Source of the DNA: Flavobacterium faecale
Lineage (GTDB): Bacteria; Bacteroidota; Bacteroidia; Flavobacteriales; Flavobacteriaceae
NCBI RefSeq assembly: GCF_003076455.1
Contig: NZ_CP020918.1
Location: 4,190,001-4,254,000, forward strand
Length of the DNA stretch: 64,000 nucleotides
Direction of reading: 5' to 3'
The notes under the pieces are model-generated. The model did no database searches and had not been told where the DNA came from. It saw nothing but the letters and a program-made list of their open reading frames with translations. The translations under genes were made by a program, and so were the position numbers. The first letter of the stretch is position 1. The number at the start of each line of letters is the position of its first letter. Shown in pieces: positions 1 through 8,300 of this stretch.

Positions 1-2
1 GA

Positions 3-164
3 TTAATTTTTATGTTACTGATCGCAACACGTTCTTTTAGAGAATTGTTGGGTATTCCAGAATTTGATTTGGGTTTTAATACCAATATGCCCACCTTAAT
101 TTTGACGTATGGCGCGATGCTATACTGTTTGAATTATTTTGTGCCGAGATACAAAATTGCCTAA
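3..164 (+). CDS. C-terminal end of a membrane protein (partial)
   Basis: The reading frame is open from the window edge and ends in TAA at 162-164, giving about 53 residues that finish in VPRYKIA. It is rich in Leu, Ile, Phe and Tyr (for example LILTYGAMLYCLNYF), which fits a last transmembrane helix followed by a short basic tail. The next gene starts 9 bp downstream on the same strand, so the two are probably co-transcribed. Only the end is present and the family cannot be named. The true start lies outside the window. Confidence 0.5.
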   Translation, partial: LIFMLLIATRSFRELLGIPEFDLGFNTNMPTLILTYGAMLYCLNYFVPRYKIA

Positions 165-172
165 ATAATTAC

Positions 173-974
173 ATGATGATAGAAGGTTTTATAGGTTTTA
201 TAAAAGAATTAAAAGTCCGTAACGACGCCTTGTTTTACTTTGGTTTGTTCTGCTTACTACTTTCAGTAATTTGTATTGTATTAACTAAGACAACAGCAAC
301 ACAAATTCACGGAGTAAATGCTTGGTTCAAACCTTTCAAATTTGCAGTCTCATTAGGATTGTACTCGTGGACTATGGCTTGGTACTGCTACTATATATCT
401 GATTTTAATACTTCCCCTTTTAACTGGACAGTCATTATATTGTTTAGTCTTGAACTGCTGTATATTATTTTTCAAGCATCAAAAGGGCAATTATCGCATT
501 ACAATATTAGCACACCAACCTATTCGCTGCTGTACTCACTAATGGGTTTAGTAGCCGCAGTAGTTACCTTGTATACTGCTTATATTGGATTGCTGTTTTT
601 TACACAGTCTTTTCCCAAATTTACCATCCTATTATGTTTGGTCCATTCGTTTAGGAATTTTAATTTTCGTGGTTTTTTCATTCGAAGGAGGTTTAATGGG
701 GTCGCGCATGAATCACAGTGTCGGTGCAATCAATGATAATTCAAATATGTGGCTGATTGGTTGGAGTAAAACGGTGGGCGATTTGAGAGTTTCTCACTTT
801 ATAGGCATGCATGCTTTACAGCTACTTCCACTACTTTCCTTTTATATTTTTAAAAACACCAAAGCAACAATAGTTGTTTCAATTCTATATGGACTTCTTG
901 CAGTATCAACATTAGTTCAGGCATTAAATGGCAAACCGCTTATTACTGAAAAGAAAATAGAGGAACTGAAATAA
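173..974 (+). pseudogene. Multi-pass membrane protein gene with a single-base frameshift
   Basis: Two overlapping plus-strand frames make one protein of about 265 residues. The first (173-736) starts MMIEGFIGF and has several hydrophobic helices. It loses sense after LFFTQSF near 620. The protein resumes one base later in frame, within PNLPSYYVWSIRLGILIF, and runs to the stop at 972-974 through a GGLMGSRMNHSVG segment. One extra base in the T-rich stretch near 598-625 explains the break. The family is not recognised; it resembles hypothetical integral membrane proteins of Flavobacteria. It directly follows another membrane-protein gene. Sequencing error is a real alternative to a true pseudogene. 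Confidence 0.65.
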
Positions 975-1074
975 AAAGGGCATCAATATTGTATAAAAGC
1001 AGTATAAATGTAGATCTAAACACAAAGCGTTATAAAAGCTTTTATCAAATTAACAACACAGAATAAATTATACT

Positions 1075-1851
1075 ATGAAACATTTTATAAGTTTAGCCAT
1101 ACTAATTAGCTTCTTTTCATGTAAAAATTCAGAAAACAAAAATAATATTACTCAGAAAGAAACCGAATTAACTCAAAAAGAGAATAAGCTCGAAACGAAA
1201 ACAAAAGAGATCACCGCAGAAAAACAAATGCTAAAACTCAATTCAGAAGTGGAGAATACTATTATCTACTGCGAAAATAAAAAGTTCATTATAAAAATAG
1301 ACAATCTCAAAAATGGAGATTTAAGATACAGTTCTTGGGATAAACCAAAATCAATCGCTACCAAACCAACCCTTGTCCTCTACGACGGAAAAGTTGAAAA
1401 CCAAGGAACAAGCGGAGGATCCCATTATATATTTAAAACCGGAGAATGGAGTTATATCATAGAAAATAATCTTGTGGGAGAAACTGCAGAATCAACGGGA
1501 GTTTTTCTAAAGTTGATTAATAACGGGAAACAACAGGAATATTCTAAAATGATAAATTTGACTGCAAAAAAAGATTATGACCTGGCGTCTTATTCGAAAG
1601 GTAATTTAATTGGAAATTGGATTACGCCACATTATGCAGTAAGAAAACTGAGCTTCTTCGATAATGGAAGATTTACATTCGATGAAGGTGATGGAAAAAA
1701 AATTGAAGGAAAATTTAAATTAATTGCAAAAACAGTAACCCTAAATTTCGATAACGGAACTGCTAAAATATTGAAAATTGGAAGTGGAAGAGCTAATACA
1801 AGCTTTTCATTAGTTGGTGAAGGGGAGAGTTTTTCTAAACAAAGGAAATAA
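1075..1851 (+). CDS. Hypothetical lipoprotein with coiled-coil N-terminus
   Basis: A 258-residue protein that begins MKHFISLAILISFFSCKN: a short hydrophobic signal ending in a lipobox-like FFSC (Cys16), so it is probably a lipoprotein. Residues about 20-55 are Lys/Glu/Thr-rich with a repeating pattern (QKETELTQKENKLETKTKEI), a likely coiled coil or linker. The rest is soluble. The C-terminal part (NWITPHYAVRKLSFFDNGRFTFDEGDGKKIEGKFKL) looks like a small beta-rich domain of the kind that measures a deviation from a template, but no family can be named. It follows the broken membrane-protein gene by about 100 bp, enough for its own promoter. Confidence 0.7.
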   Translation: MKHFISLAILISFFSCKNSENKNNITQKETELTQKENKLETKTKEITAEKQMLKLNSEVENTIIYCENKKFIIKIDNLKNGDLRYSSWDKPKSIATKPTLVLYDGKVENQGTSGGSHYIFKTGEWSYIIENNLVGETAESTGVFLKLINNGKQQEYSKMINLTAKKDYDLASYSKGNLIGNWITPHYAVRKLSFFDNGRFTFDEGDGKKIEGKFKLIAKTVTLNFDNGTAKILKIGSGRANTSFSLVGEGESFSKQRK

Positions 1852-2678
1852 CAAAAACATTTTACAAAGTTGCGTGTATGCAGCTCGAGGGTTGATCAAA
1901 AAGTGTATTGGAGATTTCATTACAAGTGCGGAATGTAAAAGTACTGCTGTGACTAAAAAGGAAGAAGTTAATTAGAGAAAATAAGGATTTTATAGTATTC
2001 AGAATCTATCGCAAATTTTATATTGCTAACTATTCGGCATCATGAAGAATGAAAATCTATATCCTACAAACTATTACCAATTAACGCCAAATCACTTTAA
2101 AGCATCTCTCTGACTACTTTTGAATTGCAGATAATAATTCTACACCTTATGAGTAACATTTACTCGAGTATTGCGAGAATCAATTTATTTATTGACTTAG
2201 GTCAAATGGTTTAGCTCAAAACAAAGCTATTTTTGCTATTGTGAAAATTAGTAACAAGCGATCTAGAATTAGGAGAGTCAAATAGAATACCAACCACTGT
2301 TATTGGAAGGTAGCAACAATTAGAAACATCAGCAACAAAGCTGCAAAAAGGAAATCGAGTAATCTTACCTGATGCCAAAAACGGAGCAAATGAAGAATAT
2401 TTACTATTTACAGCTCATGAAATGACCAATAAACAAATGGCATACATGATAAGAAATTGAAGTAGTAATGATTACCTTTGATAGACAAGCGAAAAAACCT
2501 ATTCTCTTGAATTCCAAAAACATAAAAGCAAAGTACTAAAAATTTAAAGCCCCTTTTACAATGACTGTACAGGCAAAGGAAGGTTTGAATCTGGGCTTTT
2601 CTATTAACTATAGATTGACAACTATAAAAATAACTTGCAATTAAAATGCTAAAAACAAAAACTTAAAAAATTTAAAAT
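1852..2678 (+). other. Decayed intergenic region with coding relics
   Basis: No intact gene is visible in about 830 bp. One plus-strand stretch near 2330-2460 still reads as protein (RVILPDAKNGANEEYLLF then TAHEMTNKQMAYM) before a TGA, but the sequence just upstream is interrupted by stops and shifts. This suggests the remains of one or more old genes rather than a regulatory region. The last about 40 bp before 2679 are A-rich and may carry the leader of the small secreted-protein gene. No repeat or RNA gene was recognised here. Confidence 0.4.
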
Positions 2679-2900
2679 ATGAAATACGCATTAGTAATCG
2701 GACTCTTTTTAGTCCAAATCCTTGGTTATGCTCAATCAAATAAAGAAACTGTTCCTACTCCAAAACCCGATGACAAGTTGTTGTTGACCATTTTTCTTAA
2801 ACATGATCAAAGCATGAATTTGAATGAGATCGAAAAGATTAGAACCGATCAAGGTTTTTATAAAAATTTCCCACCCGAGGGAGTTTCTGTAGTAAACTGG
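2679..2900 (+). pseudogene. 5' half of a small secreted-protein gene, split by an IS insertion
   Basis: Starts MKYALVIGLFLVQILGYAQSN, a clear signal peptide, and continues through KLLLTIFLKHDQSMNLNEIE to GVSVVNW, where the IS begins after Trp74. The open frame runs on to 2938 only by reading into the IS end. Joining residue 74 to 4836-5018 restores one uninterrupted frame of about 134 residues (VSVVNW plus YVVMGIGQMVV). The intact protein would be a small periplasmic protein. I recognise it only as a conserved hypothetical, with no known function. Confidence 0.8.
2896..2900. repeat. Target-site duplication, left copy (ACTGG)
   Basis: ACTGG sits immediately before the inverted end of the insertion sequence and recurs at 4831-4835 immediately after the other end. 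A 5-bp direct repeat is within the range made by IS3-family elements. It fixes the outer limits of the whole inserted block at 2901 and 4830. Confidence 0.8.
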
Positions 2901-2950
2901 TGTTTTGACCCCTATAAAACAAGAGTATTATTCTAAATTTCGATTATTAA

Positions 2951-3796
2951 TTATGCGGTTAATTTTTCCAATAAAATTAGATCTTTATCTTGGTTCCATT
3001 TTTCCATTGGTGTAATACGTCCTAATAGCCCATGCAGCCTATTATTGTTATAGAAAATCACATACCTTTTTAATATCTGTTCAATTTCTCCAAAAGTTCT
3101 ATAATCAACCCTTTGGAACACTTCTTTTTTTAGGATTCCATGATAAGCTTCAATATGTGCATTTTCTTCAGGTGTGGCTACATGTGTAAATTCCTGCTGA
3201 ACACCTATTATACCTAGGTATTCACGAACACTTTTGGCAATAAATTGACTACCATTATCACTTCTAATAACAACGTTTTCAGGGTATTGGTATTCTAAAA
3301 ATAAATCAGAAAGGAATGTTATTACTTTGTTCTGTTTTATTGAAAAAGAGAAGTAATCTTTTAAAATTCTACGGGTATGAACGTCTATGATTGATAGTAA
3401 GTAGGCATTTTTACCTACACTAGGAATCCAAACCATCTTAATATCCATTTCTATACACTGAAACGGCCTAACAGTAATAACCTTTCTATATTTTACAAAC
3501 TTACGCCCAGAACCACTCCTGTTTATCCTATTTTCGAGTTTTAACAAGCCTTCTTCTTTCATAATTCGGTAAAGCTTTTTGTGATTAATCTTATATCCAT
3601 CTCGATGTAAGTAAGAAGTCATTAAGCGGTATCCGCAGTCTATAAACTCATGGCTTAAAATCTCTTTAACCGATGCTATAACAGTTTCTTGACTCACCAT
3701 TCCCTTGAACTTATTATAAGTAAAGACACTAGGCTTATTACCTTTTTTGCCAAGACTTGGCCTTCGGTAATAGCTGCTTTGATTCATACCTAACAT
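2951..3796 (-). CDS. IS3-family transposase OrfB (DDE integrase core)
   Basis: A 281-residue catalytic part of the transposase that cuts and joins the IS ends. It has an N-terminal HTH_21-like segment (MLGMNQSSYYRRPS, then SCGYRLMT-type region with CGYRLMTSYL), followed by an rve-type catalytic core. The acidic triad is visible: Asp118 in CIEMDIKMVW, Asp180 in VIRSDNGSQF and Glu216 in EENAHIEAYH, with 35 residues between the last two as in the DDE(35)E signature. Translation probably starts by -1 frameshifting from orfA, which adds residues upstream of the listed Met. The length is normal for the family and no damage is seen. Confidence 0.92.
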   Translation of the reverse strand: MLGMNQSSYYRRPSLGKKGNKPSVFTYNKFKGMVSQETVIASVKEILSHEFIDCGYRLMTSYLHRDGYKINHKKLYRIMKEEGLLKLENRINRSGSGRKFVKYRKVITVRPFQCIEMDIKMVWIPSVGKNAYLLSIIDVHTRRILKDYFSFSIKQNKVITFLSDLFLEYQYPENVVIRSDNGSQFIAKSVREYLGIIGVQQEFTHVATPEENAHIEAYHGILKKEVFQRVDYRTFGEIEQILKRYVIFYNNNRLHGLLGRITPMEKWNQDKDLILLEKLTA

Positions 3797-3846
3797 ACAA
3801 ATGACTTTGCTTTTACTGATTTTATGTTTGCTACAGATACTATCAA

Positions 3847-4158
3847 CTAAATCTTTCTTGGATCGGACGTCCCAAACTTTTTTTTTAAAAGTTCACGTCC
3901 AATTTCTAGTTCAATTTCTTTATTAGCTAATAATTTACGTAGAATTCTGTTCTCTTCCTCAGCTTGCTTTAACTCTTTGCTACGATCGTCATAAGTAACT
4001 TTTAAGCCTGCCTCTCCTTGTTTTTCATGCTTCTTCTTCCAACTATACAAACTTCCTGTACTAACACTGTATTTACGACAGGTTTCTACAACGCCTAAAT
4101 CTTCGCAAGAAGATAAAATTTCCAACTTCTCTTCTAAACTCCATTTCTTGTATTTCAT
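3847..4158 (-). CDS. IS3-family transposase OrfA (helix-turn-helix)
   Basis: A 103-residue DNA-binding part of the transposase. It opens MKYKKWSLEEKLEILSSCED and has the helix-turn-helix typical of HTH_28/transposase_8 proteins (VVETCRKYSVSTGSLYSWKKK). A leucine-zipper-like coiled coil follows (LKQAEEENRILRKLLANKEIE). It ends just past the A9-G run where ribosomes are expected to slip into orfB. It differs from the second copy at 4459-4770 at only three residues (D19/E, R28/G, E67/V). Confidence 0.9.
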   Translation of the reverse strand: MKYKKWSLEEKLEILSSCEDLGVVETCRKYSVSTGSLYSWKKKHEKQGEAGLKVTYDDRSKELKQAEEENRILRKLLANKEIELEIGRELLKKKFGTSDPRKI

Positions 4159-4210
4159 ATCTCAAATGTACTATTTGAAATTTAGAATATCACTCTGAAC
4201 TTATAAGGGG

Positions 4211-4408
4211 CTAAAATAGTAAGTAAGAAGTCATTAAGCGGTATCCGCAGTCTATATACTCATGGCTTAAAATCTCTTTAACCGATGCTATAACAGTTTC
4301 TTGACACACCATTCCCTTGTGCTTATTATGAGTAAAGACACTAGGTTTATTACCTTTCTTACCAAGACTTGGTCTTCGGTAATAGCTGCTTTGATTCATA
4401 CCTAACAT
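4211..4408 (-). pseudogene. Truncated transposase OrfB of the second IS copy
   Basis: The first about 63 residues of orfB (MLGMNQSSYYRRPSLGKK through CGYRLMTSYL) are followed at the junction by a read-through Leu-Phe and a stop lying in the end of the neighbouring complete IS. The whole catalytic DDE core is missing. The remaining sequence is nearly identical to the intact orfB but has several substitutions, so the two copies are related but not a fresh duplication. It cannot encode an active transposase. Confidence 0.88.
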
Positions 4409-4830
4409 AAAAATGATTTTGCTTTTACTGATTTTATGTTTGATACAGATTCTATCAACTAAATCTTTCTTGGATCGGATGTCCCAAACTTTTTTTTTAA
4501 AAGTTCACGTCCAATCTCAAGTTCAATTTCTTTATTAGCTAATAATTTGCGTAGAATTCTGTTCTCTTCCACTGCTTGCTTTAACTCTTTGCTACGATCG
4601 TCATAAGTGACTTTTAAGCCTGCCTCTCCTTGTTTTTCATGCTTCTTCTTCCAACTATACAAACTTCCTGTACTAACACTGTATTTACCACAGGTTTCTA
4701 CAACGCCTAATTCTTCGCAAGAAGATAAAATTTCTAACTTCTCTTCTAAACTCCATTTCTTGTATTTCATCTCTCAAATGTACTATTTGAAATTTAAAAT
4801 ATCACTCTGAACTTATAAGGGGCTAAAATA
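4219..4830 (-). mobile_element. Truncated second copy of the IS3-family element
   Basis: This 612-bp piece keeps the upstream IS end (TATTTTAGCCCCTTATAA read on the minus strand from 4830), the full orfA and the first fifth of orfB, then stops abruptly at 4218/4219, where the end of the complete IS begins. With the complete copy it forms one block flanked by ACTGG on both sides. The simplest history is insertion of one IS into the orfB of another, then recombination between the two downstream orfB segments that deleted one of them. Confidence 0.82.
4459..4770 (-). CDS. IS3-family transposase OrfA, second copy
   Basis: A 103-residue intact frame almost identical to 3847-4158, with the same helix-turn-helix (TGSLYSWKKKHEKQG) and coiled coil. 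The A9-G slippery run is conserved (4498-4489). Its partner orfB is truncated, so by itself it could only act as a DNA-binding protein, possibly a regulator of the complete copy. Promoter context is the IS end at 4830. Confidence 0.85.
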   Translation of the reverse strand: MKYKKWSLEEKLEILSSCEELGVVETCGKYSVSTGSLYSWKKKHEKQGEAGLKVTYDDRSKELKQAVEENRILRKLLANKEIELEIGRELLKKKFGTSDPRKI

Positions 4831-4835
4831 ACTGG
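4831..4835. repeat. Target-site duplication, right copy (ACTGG)
   Basis: Identical to 2896-2900 and directly outside the IS end. Removing 2901-4835 joins codon TGG (Trp74) to TAT and restores the reading frame of the interrupted gene, which confirms it as the duplication. Confidence 0.8.
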
Positions 4836-5018
4836 TATGTGGTTATGGGGATTGGACAAATGGTGGTCTTAGAACTTCCTGCTTCCAAATTAGCAGCTGT
4901 CAATCTAGCCATTGAAAGAACCGCTTGGAAGGCTTTCAAAACCGAAATTTATCCAACCTACAACTTGTACCCTATTGTAGAACCTAAGTTGGAAAATAAA
5001 GCGAAAGTAGCTTATTAG
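4836..5018 (+). pseudogene. 3' half of the IS-interrupted small secreted-protein gene
   Basis: Continues in frame from Trp74 of the 5' half: YVVMGIGQMVVLELPASKLA, then AIERTAWKAFKTEIYPTYN and LENKAKVAY before TAG at 5016-5018. This half has no start of its own and no signal peptide, so it is not expressed as a functional protein. The interruption looks recent, because the two halves still join without any other lesion. A bidirectional hairpin follows directly. Confidence 0.8.
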
Positions 5019-5026
5019 AGAACATA

Positions 5027-5063
5027 AAAAAATAAGATAGTGCAAATTTGAGTTTGTACTATC

Positions 5064-5073
<10 letters not shown>
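5027..5073. terminator. Bidirectional rho-independent terminator
   Basis: The arm ATAAGATAGTGCAAA and its near-perfect complement TTTGTACTATCTTAT form a stem of about 15 bp around the loop TTTGAG. There is an A-run before and a T-run after. It lies between the end of the interrupted plus-strand gene and the stop codon of the minus-strand xylanase relic, so it can end transcripts from both sides. Confidence 0.75.
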
Positions 5074-5240
<167 letters not shown>

Positions 5241-5362
5241 TGAGACATTTACTATAAAAGAAACTATAAGGCTTAGAATTAAAAAATTACAATGGTTTAC
5301 TTACAACACATTAACAAATACATTTATGCTAGTTGCTAATTTATGTAATTTGTCAAAATTAC

Positions 5363-8300
5363 TTAAAATTGAAATGTGTCATAATTTATTCTTTCTTTAT
5401 TAATAGTCCTATTTTTATCTATAATAAAATTTTGAACAATAGTATTATAGATATGCTGATATTCACTTCCTTCCAGTTTAGAAATTTCTGTTGCTTTTCT
5501 TATACCCATTTGATTATAAGAAGTGCCTAGTCTAAGAGCTTTTTTATTTTCCAACGAAAAAATATATCTATCATGAAAAGGAGATGTTTTGTCCTGTTTC
5601 GAAGCAAAAATAAACTCACTAATTGGGAAGTCTTCAGAAGATATTATTTTCCATTTTTCTAAAATTGTATTTTTGTCCGTTAATTTATTACCAAGCACAA
5701 TTAGTTCCGTATCGTTATTTATTGAAGTTATTAATTTTATCAACTCAAGATCATCATAACTAAAATATGAATCAATAATAATGATGTTATTTTTAGCTTC
5801 ATTTAGAATCCAGTCCTTTATATAATTTTTTCCTTTTTCACGTTCTCCAATCTCAATACTTAAGTTATTACTATTTATTAATTCAAATGTGATTTCAGTT
5901 TTTTCTTTAAAATTTTGCACATGCAGTCTTTTTAAGAACTCAAAATTATCGAATGTACACTTCAGGTTTTCTAATAGTAAGTCTTTAATTTTCAACTCTT
6001 CCGCTTTTGGATATTTTTTCTTCGATATATTTTCTAAATAATATAGATAAATGATTATTGATTTATCTATCGGAATACTATATGAGATATCAAGTATTTT
6101 GTTAATATCTATAATTTTCTTTGGAGATATTTTACCTGAATTTAAAAGCATTAAAGAGTTATAAATTGCATACAGTAAATTATTTTGATTCTCCTTTTCT
6201 TTTTCTTCAATTGTTTGATTGTTTTTAACTTTTTTAAGTAATTCTAAACGAGAAAGGTGCTTCTTAATAATATCTTTATTATCGATTTTGTCCAAACAAT
6301 CTACAGACTCTATTAATTCATTACACAATTTTTCATCTATTTTATGAATAGTGTCAATAAGATTTCTTTGGTACTTGTAAATTTCATATTTGTCATCTAA
6401 ATTATTTGAAAAGGTCAGAGCTGATTTTACTACTTTACTCCATGCTGAATTATTGACAGAATACATGGTTTCCGATATTTCATTTATGCGCTCAATATAT
6501 TCAAAAGTAATATTGATTTCTTCTAAATCGTTTATTATATCATCAAATAATTGTTTTCGTTCAATTGGCGTTTTAGTTAAATCTCTTAAAATTATTGATT
6601 TAATAAAGATTCTGTCTGAAATATTTGCAACTTTGGAGCACTCAATTAGTGCATCTTTAGAATTTAAATAATTTTTATTTATTCTATTAAGTTGTACTTT
6701 ACTTATTATTTTATAACCTTCATGTTGAATATTTATGCTGTCTGGTAATTTTGTTTCTATAATTGTGTCTAATTCATCAACAATATAACTTATTTGAGTA
6801 GTATTTAAATTAGCTTCTTTGTGGGAAATCTTATCAGCTATTTTTTCAATTACTCTAAATATTTCTAAATCCCTATCAACATTTTTAAAGGCTGATATGC
6901 ATTTAGATAAATCGTTATAACTAAAATTTGAAATTGTTACTTTGTCTTCATATAATTTATATGGATTGTTATTGTCTAAATAAAATAAAGCAATTTTATA
7001 AAATGTTTCATTACGATAATGGTATGAAAATTTACTGATTATCTTTTTGGCATAGTCTTCATTATTGATATATAAAAATATAATAATATTGGAATCTTCT
7101 AAACTAATTTTTTCATTAGTTAAAAGAGGATAGATGTTCTTTTCTAATAATTGTTTACTATGGTTACTTTGATTGTGTAAATAAAAGATAAAACCTAATT
7201 TTGAAAAATAATCTAACTTCACCAAGTCAGAAGGTATTTTATTTATGGTTAAAATAGTCTGTTCAACATATACATCAACATTTATTTTTTTCTCAATTAA
7301 ACTCTCTAAAGAGAAAATTAAATATTCCATGTTGTAATGAAAACTTTTGCAATAGAGTTCGGAATAGAAGATATCCTTGTCTTTTTTGTTTTTAATGATA
7401 CTATAAATATCTTTTGAAAAGTTTAAATCATACTCAGTTAACTCTGAACAAATATTATTTACAACTTCATATTTAGTCCAATCATCAGAAAGATAAGAGA
7501 TAAGAGTTTTAATTTTAGACTTAATATTTATTAAATCTTTGTTGTTTTTTAATTCTGCATTTTTTTTAAATATTTTAAACATTAAAATATTTAAAAAAAT
7601 CAATGAAGTTGTGGAATTTATAACCTTTTCAATCGAAAAATAAATTTCTTTTATTTTCTTTAGAAAATAATTATTTAGCACATCCTCTTCTGAAAATTTT
7701 TCAAAAATAATAGATATCGCGAGATTCCTCAAATATATTTCTTGAAATGAATCCAAATAAATAATAATATTATCAATATTTATATCTTTCAAATCTACAT
7801 TATAAAAATAATTTTCTAGAGCAGATAGTAGTGATTTATCTCTATTTAAAGTATTGTTTATTTTGGAAGATATTTCTACAGCAAACTTTATATCTACGGA
7901 GCTGATATTTTTGATTATATTTCTAAAAATAGAGTATTGATTCGCTGATGAATATATTAATAAATCGATACTTTTATTTAATAAGTTATAATTTTTTGAT
8001 TTTAAACTTTTAAGTATATAGTTTGAGTTTTTATGTAAAGACTCGTAAACCAACGAGAAAGCTTCAGTTTTAATTAATAAATCATCTTCTTTTTCAATGT
8101 CCTGAATAATTTCATCTAATATTTCAAAAGATCTGTCTGGTGATTTAGAAAACTTGATACTAAAAATATTTATTTTATATTTTATTTTATTTATAAATAA
8201 ACCTTTATCAACTATTAACTGATCAATAGAACTTAATTTTTTCAAAAGTGACTCCTTTTCCTCTAAGGAAACTACTAAATTAATTTTTGAAGACAAAAGA

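Larger units (their letters stand above)
2901..4218 (-). mobile_element. Complete IS3-family (IS150-like) insertion sequence, about 1.32 kb
   Basis: The ends are imperfect inverted repeats: TGTTTTGACCCCTATAA at the left (2901) and, read on the other strand from 4218, TATTTTAGCCCCTTATAA. It carries orfA and orfB on the minus strand in IS3 order. The A9-G run at 3886-3877 near the end of orfA is the expected -1 slippage site: reading -1 there gives an unbroken frame (DLVDSICSKHKISKSKVICM) into orfB, so a fused OrfAB transposase can be made. Its right end abuts a truncated second copy of the same element. Both transposase frames are intact, so it may still be active. Confidence 0.88.

Noticed and set aside
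585..974. Separate 129-residue gene starting at 585
   Set aside because: It is the out-of-frame continuation of the membrane protein that starts at 173; its first residues do not look like a start.
2901..4830. Composite transposon with cargo between two IS copies
   Set aside because: The two copies touch without any gene between them, and only one outer target duplication exists.
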